8,832 bases of DNA, taken from contig DRTT01000167.1 of assembly GCA_011372105.1 (NCBI GenBank), positions 1-8,832 of the forward strand, read 5' to 3'. Source of the DNA: Candidatus Aerophobota bacterium (GTDB lineage: Bacteria > Aerophobota > Aerophobia > Aerophobales > B3-G15). Shown here one piece after another: positions 5,621 to 8,832 of the stretch. Position 1 is the first letter of the stretch. The number at the start of each line of letters is the position of its first letter. A program made the translations under genes and the position numbers. A model generated the notes under the pieces. The model saw only the letters and a program-made list of their open reading frames with translations, was not told the origin of the DNA and ran no database searches.

Positions 5621-7177
5621 GTGGGAAAATCCAGAGAGGAAAATATGCTTGACAGAGCAGCTGATAACCTGATAAAATCAACTTCCATTAATAAAGAAGA
5701 GAAAGAGAAAACAGAAAAGATGGAAGAGAAAAACAAAGAGGAGGAAATTTTTGCTCATCTTATAAAAAAATATGAGAGTCCCGCGCCTATAAAGGAGGGG
5801 GACATAATAACCGCCAAGGTGGTTCAGACAACCAAGGAAGGAGTCCTTCTTGATGTGGGGATGAAATCAGAGGGATTTATGCCCTGGGAGGAATACAGAT
5901 CTTCCTCAGACAAGATACCCCAGATAGGAGAAAAGATGAACGTTTATGTGATGCGCAAAAGTGAAACCGGAAATATCCTCCTTTCTAAAAAGGAGGCTGA
6001 TTTCAGGTTGGATTGGGCAAAATTCACCGAGGCATTTGAGGAGGGAAAACCTATAAAAGTAAAAGTAATTAAGGTTGTAAAAGGAGGCCTTCTTGCTACG
6101 ATAGGATATTTAAATTGTTTTATTCCTGGTTCACATGTAAGTCTGAAAAGAAATGTGAATCTTAAAGATTACATTGGTAAAACACTTGAGGTCAGGATAA
6201 TTGAGCTTGATAAAAGATCGAAAAATGTTGTTGCTTCCAGAAAGTTCCTTGAACTTGAAGAAAAAGAAAAACAGAAAGAAAGAGTTCTTTTGAGCCTTGA
6301 AGAAGGTAAAATAGTTAAAGGGAAAGTTAGCTCCATAACAAAATTCGGGGTGTTTGTTGACCTTGGAGGAATTGATGGACTTATTCACCCTGAGAATCTA
6401 TCCTGGGGATGGGTAAAGGACCCAAAAGAGGTTGTAAAAGTTGGGCAGGAAATTCAGGTTAAAGTGCTAAAACTTGATAGAGATAGAGGAAAAATTTCTC
6501 TTGGTCTAAAACAAACTCAACCTGACCCCTGGAGTGTGGCGGAGGAAAAATATAAAGTGGGTTCAGAGGTCGTTGGAAAGATTACTCACCTGACAAACTT
6601 TGGTGCCTTTGTAGAGATAGAAAAGGGTCTTGAAGGCTTAATTCACATCTCCGACCTTTCCTGGGATAAACGAATCTCTCATCCAAAGGAAGTGGTATAT
6701 GTCGGACAAGAAGTGAAGGTAAAAGTTCTTGACATTAATTCCAAAGAGAAGAGAATGGCTCTTGGTTTGAAACAAACCCAACCTGACCCCTGGCAAAAAC
6801 TTGTAGAAACTTACAAGGTAGGGGACGTAGTTACGGGAAAGGTTCAGGAAATAACAAATTTTGGCGTCTTTGTTAATCTTTTACCAGGGATAGACGGGCT
6901 TATCCACGTATCAGAACTTGATAGCGAATACGTTCATCATCCGGAAAAGGTTACCTCCGTTGGCGAGGAGATAAAAGCTGAAATTGTTGAAATTGACCCT
7001 GAAAAAAGAAGAGTAAGGCTTAGCGTGAGAAAGTTAAAAGAAAGAGAGGAGAAAGAGAAAAAGAAAGAGGAAAAGGAAGATAAAACCTCCGTGTCCGAAG
7101 AAGATGAAGGAGTTGTTATAGGTGATTTCATAAGAGAGGATATAAGAGAGAAATTAAAACAGAGATTTTCCAGTTAA
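5621..7177 (+). CDS. rpsA: 30S ribosomal protein S1, five S1 domains
   Basis: S1 binds mRNA on the small ribosomal subunit and helps load messages that lack a strong Shine-Dalgarno. The 518-residue protein has a charged, probably disordered N-terminal tail (1-50), then five S1 RNA-binding repeats at about 58-124, 141-208, 227-297, 312-384 and 398-470, and an E/K-rich coiled-coil-like tail (471-490) ending in an acidic-to-basic stretch. Repeats 1 and 2 are divergent, as expected for ribosome-docking domains. Repeats 3 to 5 are close to consensus, with KFGVFVDL, NFGAFVEI and NFGVFVNL strands and GLIH motifs. Domains 3 and 4 both end in LGLKQTQPDPW (294-304 and 381-391). E. coli S1 has six domains and many Firmicutes four, so five is intermediate. 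The start is GTG 5621, chosen for its strong Shine-Dalgarno. It lies 1 nt after ispH and overlaps plsY by 1 nt. PNPase and RNase E also carry S1 domains, but neither has this tandem array. Confidence 0.95.
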   Translation: MGKSREENMLDRAADNLIKSTSINKEEKEKTEKMEEKNKEEEIFAHLIKKYESPAPIKEGDIITAKVVQTTKEGVLLDVGMKSEGFMPWEEYRSSSDKIPQIGEKMNVYVMRKSETGNILLSKKEADFRLDWAKFTEAFEEGKPIKVKVIKVVKGGLLATIGYLNCFIPGSHVSLKRNVNLKDYIGKTLEVRIIELDKRSKNVVASRKFLELEEKEKQKERVLLSLEEGKIVKGKVSSITKFGVFVDLGGIDGLIHPENLSWGWVKDPKEVVKVGQEIQVKVLKLDRDRGKISLGLKQTQPDPWSVAEEKYKVGSEVVGKITHLTNFGAFVEIEKGLEGLIHISDLSWDKRISHPKEVVYVGQEVKVKVLDINSKEKRMALGLKQTQPDPWQKLVETYKVGDVVTGKVQEITNFGVFVNLLPGIDGLIHVSELDSEYVHHPEKVTSVGEEIKAEIVEIDPEKRRVRLSVRKLKEREEKEKKKEEKEDKTSVSEEDEGVVIGDFIREDIREKLKQRFSS

Positions 7178-7806
7178 TGATTTTGTGGCTTTTTTTCATC
7201 ACAATTCTGGGTTACCTGCTTGGCTCAATCCCGGGGGGGTATATAGTCGGAAAGCTTGTAAAAGGTGTTGATGTTAGAAAATATGGAAGTGGAAATATTG
7301 GAACCACCAATGTTCTAAGAGTGCTGGGAAAAAAATATGCTCTTTTTGTTTTCTTGATCGATTTTGGAAAGGGAGCAGCATCTGTGCTTATTGCTTCCCT
7401 TTTTCCTTATGGCAATCTTTCCCCTCTGGTGAGATCTTTGGCAGGAATGGCGTGTATAACCGGTCATAATTGGCCCTTATTTTTGAGGTTTAAAGGCGGC
7501 AAGGGAGTTGCAACCTCAGCAGGGGTTTTTCTGATCTTAACCCCTCTTCCTTTTATTTTCTCTTTTTTAACCATGGTGGTAGTGGTAGGTCTAACAAGAT
7601 ATGTTTCACTTGGGTCTATGATCTCTGCCGCACTTTTACCTCTTTATATTGGAATATTTATGAAAGAGGAGGGGGTTTTTTATATCTTTCTGGGTGTAGC
7701 GGTTGCTTTGCTTGTGGTTTTTCGCCACCGTTCCAACATAAAAAGACTCCTTGCCGGTAAGGAAAGCAAATTAGGAGAAAGAATTAAGATAAAAGGAGGT
7801 AAGTAA
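7177..7806 (+). CDS. plsY: Acyl-phosphate:glycerol-3-phosphate acyltransferase
   Basis: PlsY is an integral membrane enzyme that moves the acyl chain from acyl-phosphate (made by PlsX) to glycerol-3-phosphate, giving lysophosphatidic acid, the first step of phospholipid synthesis in most bacteria. The 209-residue protein is mostly hydrophobic with several membrane segments (about 3-20, 53-73, 86-103, 113-138, 143-160 and 166-182). The three conserved loops are present: SIPGGYIVGK (17-26), GSGNIGTTNVLR (37-48) and GHNWPLFLRFKGGKGVATS (96-114), followed by FRHRSNIKRLLAG. The start ATG overlaps the rpsA stop (TAATG, 7175-7179) and lacks a clear Shine-Dalgarno, suggesting translational coupling. 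PlsC, which consumes its product, lies three genes upstream; plsX is not in this window. The last codons (KGGK) contain a perfect AAGGAGGT with no obvious gene behind it. Confidence 0.95.
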   Translation: MILWLFFITILGYLLGSIPGGYIVGKLVKGVDVRKYGSGNIGTTNVLRVLGKKYALFVFLIDFGKGAASVLIASLFPYGNLSPLVRSLAGMACITGHNWPLFLRFKGGKGVATSAGVFLILTPLPFIFSFLTMVVVVGLTRYVSLGSMISAALLPLYIGIFMKEEGVFYIFLGVAVALLVVFRHRSNIKRLLAGKESKLGERIKIKGGK

Positions 7807-7820
7807 AAGGCTGGAAGCCC

Positions 7821-7848
7821 TTGTCAAATTTTTGGTATGTAATATAGT
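7821..7848 (+). promoter_or_regulatory. Sigma-70-type promoter upstream of the HU gene
   Basis: TTGTCA (7821-7826) and TATAGT (7843-7848) are separated by 16 bp, the same spacing as the rsfS promoter. Transcription would start near 7855, giving a leader of about 30 nt to the HU start. It lies in the 80-bp gap after plsY, the largest break since ilvD, so it probably opens a new unit of HU, MerR and tRNA-Pro. The hexamers are read directly; activity is inferred. Confidence 0.6.
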
Positions 7849-7886
7849 ATTAACATAAAAGGATAAAACCCATAAAGGAGGGTGTA

Positions 7887-8162
7887 ATGAACAAAGCCGA
7901 ACTTATAGACGAGGTGGCAAGGCAGACAGGTCTTACAAAGAAAGTTTGCAGGAAGACCGTGGACGCAGTAATTTCCACAATTAAGGATTCTCTGGCAAAA
8001 AGGGAAAAGATAACTCTTGTAGGATTTGGCAGTTTTAAAGTGGCAACTCGCAAGTCAAGAAGAGGGAGAAATCCTCAGACAGGAGAAGAGATTCAAATAC
8101 CTGCAAAAGAAGTTCCCAAATTTGATCCAGGAAAAGACCTGAGAAATGCAGTTTCCTCATAG
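7887..8162 (+). CDS. HU/IHF-family DNA-binding protein
   Basis: A 91-residue nucleoid protein of the HU/IHF fold, which dimerises and bends DNA through two beta arms. Residues 1-40 form the helical dimerisation part (MNKAELIDEVARQTGL start). GFGSFKV (46-52) is the family signature, and the arm carries RRGRNPQTGEEI (58-69) with the intercalating proline P63. The C-terminus VPKFDPGKDLRNAV is also typical. A single cysteine (C21) lies in helix 2. Whether it acts as a homodimeric HU or an IHF-like subunit cannot be decided; the NPQTG arm fits both. AAGGAGG (7876-7882) is 4 nt from the ATG, a strong but closely spaced site, and the gene has its own promoter. It precedes a MerR gene and tRNA-Pro, an arrangement I also recall for ihfA in proteobacteria. 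Confidence 0.93.
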   Translation: MNKAELIDEVARQTGLTKKVCRKTVDAVISTIKDSLAKREKITLVGFGSFKVATRKSRRGRNPQTGEEIQIPAKEVPKFDPGKDLRNAVSS

Positions 8163-8172
8163 TCGGCTGTGG

Positions 8173-8186
8173 TTCTTAAACAAGAA
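8173..8186 (+). repeat. Short inverted repeat just before the MerR gene start
   Basis: TTCTT-AAAC-AAGAA is a perfect 5-bp inverted repeat with a 4-nt loop. It can extend to 7 bp through G-U pairs with 8171-8172 and 8187-8188. It ends 2 nt before the ATG at 8189, in the place where a Shine-Dalgarno would normally be. It could be an RNA hairpin affecting initiation, or a weak operator. The sequence is certain; its function is not shown. Confidence 0.35.
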
Positions 8187-8188
8187 TT

Positions 8189-8545
8189 ATGCATGAAGAT
8201 AAAAATAAGGATAATCTGGCGGAGGAGAAAAAAGAAGAGGAAAGGCTCTACTTTTCTATAGGAGAGGTAAGCAGGATAACAGGTGTGCCTTCGTATGTTT
8301 TGCGCTTCTGGGAGAAAAGCTTTCCTTCCCTTTCGCCCCGGAAAAGTAAGGGCGGACACAGAAGGTACAGAAAGGAGGACGTGGAGCTTGTTCTTAAGAT
8401 AAAAGATCTTCTTTACAATAAAGGATTCACCATAGAAGGAGCAAAAAAAACACTTAAGGAGAAGAAAAAAGGTAGAGAAGAAATTGAAATTGACCTTGAC
8501 TGGTTAAGAAAAGAAATAGAAGAGATTTATAAACTCCTTGATTAA
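8189..8545 (+). CDS. MerR-family transcriptional regulator, DNA-binding domain only
   Basis: The 118-residue protein has a highly charged N-terminal tail (1-19), then a MerR winged helix: YFSIGEVSRITGVPSYVLRFWEKSFP (21-46) is the helix-turn-helix, and KSKGGHRRYRKEDV (52-65) is the wing with the GGHRRY signature. The segment FTIEGAKKTL (80-89) is the second wing helix. A short amphipathic C-terminus (about 98-118) probably forms the dimerising coiled coil. There is no effector or metal-binding domain and no cysteine cluster, so it is not a metal sensor like MerR or CueR. This short type is often found beside HU/IHF genes; its targets are unknown to me. The start is ATG 8189, the first codon after an in-frame stop at 8177-8179. 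It lacks a Shine-Dalgarno and has a hairpin instead. The gap to HU is 26 nt, so cotranscription is likely, with tRNA-Pro 6 nt downstream. Confidence 0.9.
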   Translation: MHEDKNKDNLAEEKKEEERLYFSIGEVSRITGVPSYVLRFWEKSFPSLSPRKSKGGHRRYRKEDVELVLKIKDLLYNKGFTIEGAKKTLKEKKKGREEIEIDLDWLRKEIEEIYKLLD

Positions 8546-8551
8546 AGAAGT

Positions 8552-8626
8552 CGGGGCGTGGCGCAGCCTGGTTAGCGCACTTGCATGGGGCGCAAGAGGT
8601 CACCGGTTCGAATCCGGTCGCCCCGA
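8552..8626 (+). tRNA. tRNA-Pro (anticodon GGG), CCA not encoded
   Basis: A full cloverleaf folds. The acceptor stem CGGGGCG/CGCCCCG is 8552-8558 with 8619-8625, a perfect 7 bp. The D stem GCGC/GCGC is 8561-8564 with 8575-8578, and the anticodon stem CTTGC/GCAAG is 8580-8584 with 8592-8596. The loop ATGGGGC holds anticodon GGG at 8587-8589 and G at position 37. The variable loop is 8597-8601, and the T arm ACCGG-TTCGAAT-CCGGT is 8602-8618. The discriminator is A8626. The C1:G72 first pair with A73 is typical of bacterial tRNA-Pro and agrees with the anticodon. The next bases are TTA, so CCA must be added by nucleotidyltransferase, unlike the tRNA-Ala in this window. It lies 6 nt after the MerR stop codon. 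A T-rich run (8627-8634) follows directly. Confidence 0.97.
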
Positions 8627-8650
8627 TTATTTTTGTCAGTAAGTTTAGGA

Positions 8651-8657
8651 AAGGAGG
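8651..8657 (+). promoter_or_regulatory. Ribosome binding site deciding the TTG start of the terminal aldolase gene
   Basis: A perfect AAGGAGG sits 5 nt before TTG 8663. No ATG occurs in this frame until deep inside the conserved region, so this site fixes TTG as the start. No promoter is evident in the 36 nt between tRNA-Pro and the gene, so read-through from the tRNA is possible. Confidence 0.75.
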
Positions 8658-8662
8658 AAAAA

Positions 8663-8832
8663 TTGAAACCACAAGATATAGCAGGAATTTGGGCTCCAAT
8701 TTGCACTCCCTTCACAAATGAGGAGGTAGACCTTAAAAAACTTGAGGAGAATATGGAAATTTACTCTCAGACTCCTCTAAGAGGATATTTCGCTCTGGGT
8801 AGCAATGGTGAGGCCTGTATGCTGGATAGAGA
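8663..8832 (+). CDS. Dihydrodipicolinate synthase/N-acetylneuraminate lyase-family aldolase, 5' part only
   Basis: Only the first 56 codons are in the window; the gene runs off the right edge. The start is TTG, supported by AAGGAGG 5 nt upstream. The residues IAGIWAPICTPFTNEEVDLKK form the first beta strand and helix of the DapA-type TIM barrel, and GYFALGSNGEACML is the conserved beta-2 phosphate/carboxylate-binding motif. True DapA has GTTGE, with two threonines used in catalysis and pyruvate binding; here it is GSNGE. As far as I recall, that motif is commoner in 4-hydroxy-2-oxoglutarate aldolase-like and other non-lysine members. The catalytic tyrosine and Schiff-base lysine lie beyond the edge, so substrate cannot be assigned. 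The 4-hydroxy-tetrahydrodipicolinate synthase role is possible but not favoured. Confidence 0.8.
   Translation, partial: MKPQDIAGIWAPICTPFTNEEVDLKKLEENMEIYSQTPLRGYFALGSNGEACMLDR

Noticed and set aside
7035..7085. Purine-only low-complexity run in rpsA that looks like a simple repeat
   Set aside because: It encodes the Glu/Lys-rich tail of S1 and has no regular unit; the AAA/GAA/GAG codons explain it.
7809..7835. Possible terminator after plsY: GGCT-GGA-AGCC then a short T run
   Set aside because: The stem is 4 bp and 9 or more nt separate it from the T run, which also overlaps the HU promoter spacer.
8504..8533. Possible separate promoter for tRNA-Pro (TTAAGA, 18 bp, TATAAA) inside the MerR gene end
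   Set aside because: Only 4 of 6 in the -35 and within purine-rich coding sequence. Read-through from the HU promoter is a simpler explanation.
1..8832. Search for a mobile element, phage gene, CRISPR array, toxin-antitoxin or defence system
   Set aside because: No transposase, integrase, direct repeats with spacers, or unknown gene pair was found. All genes belong to well-known housekeeping families.

Overview
The window looks like a housekeeping stretch of a bacterial chromosome. By eye it is about 40% G+C, with purine-rich coding strands, AGGAGG-type ribosome binding sites and frequent TTG/GTG starts. Every recognisable gene lies on the + strand. The order hisC-cmk-plsC-ispH-rpsA, followed by plsY and an HU-MerR-tRNA-Pro block, recalls Firmicutes, Nitrospirota, deltaproteobacteria and deep-branching or candidate anaerobic phyla. 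The MEP-pathway enzyme IspH and the acyl-phosphate enzyme PlsY show ordinary bacterial membrane and isoprenoid metabolism. I cannot name the phylum from sequence alone.

Layout: (1) 1-103 is a leader with an excellent extended -10 promoter. (2) 104-547 holds rsfS (ribosome silencing factor), whose stop codon shares its last base with tRNA-Ala(GGC). (3) 548-647 is a 100-bp gap without a convincing signal. (4) 648-7806 is one long co-directional cluster: ilvD, hisC, cmk, plsC, ispH, rpsA, plsY. From hisC onward the genes overlap or abut (41-nt, 4-nt and 4-nt overlaps, a 1-nt gap, a 1-nt overlap), so a single translationally coupled operon is likely. (5) 7807-7886 carries a promoter for a separate unit of HU-family DNA-binding protein, a MerR-family regulator and tRNA-Pro(GGG). 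(6) From 8663 a dihydrodipicolinate synthase-family aldolase begins with TTG and runs off the right edge.

Functionally the main cluster mixes amino-acid synthesis (IlvD for branched-chain amino acids, HisC for histidine and perhaps aromatic amino acids), pyrimidine nucleotide supply (Cmk), phospholipid synthesis (PlsY makes lysophosphatidic acid, PlsC makes phosphatidic acid), isoprenoid precursors (IspH) and translation (ribosomal protein S1). It reads as a growth-related operon.

I found no mobile element, CRISPR array, phage gene, defence system or obviously new multi-gene system. The observations worth checking are small-scale: the stop codon/tRNA overlap, an IspH active-site substitution, a 41-nt hisC/cmk overlap, missing Shine-Dalgarno sites inside the operon, a hairpin in place of a ribosome binding site before the MerR gene, an orphan Shine-Dalgarno at the end of plsY, and an atypical substrate motif in the terminal aldolase.
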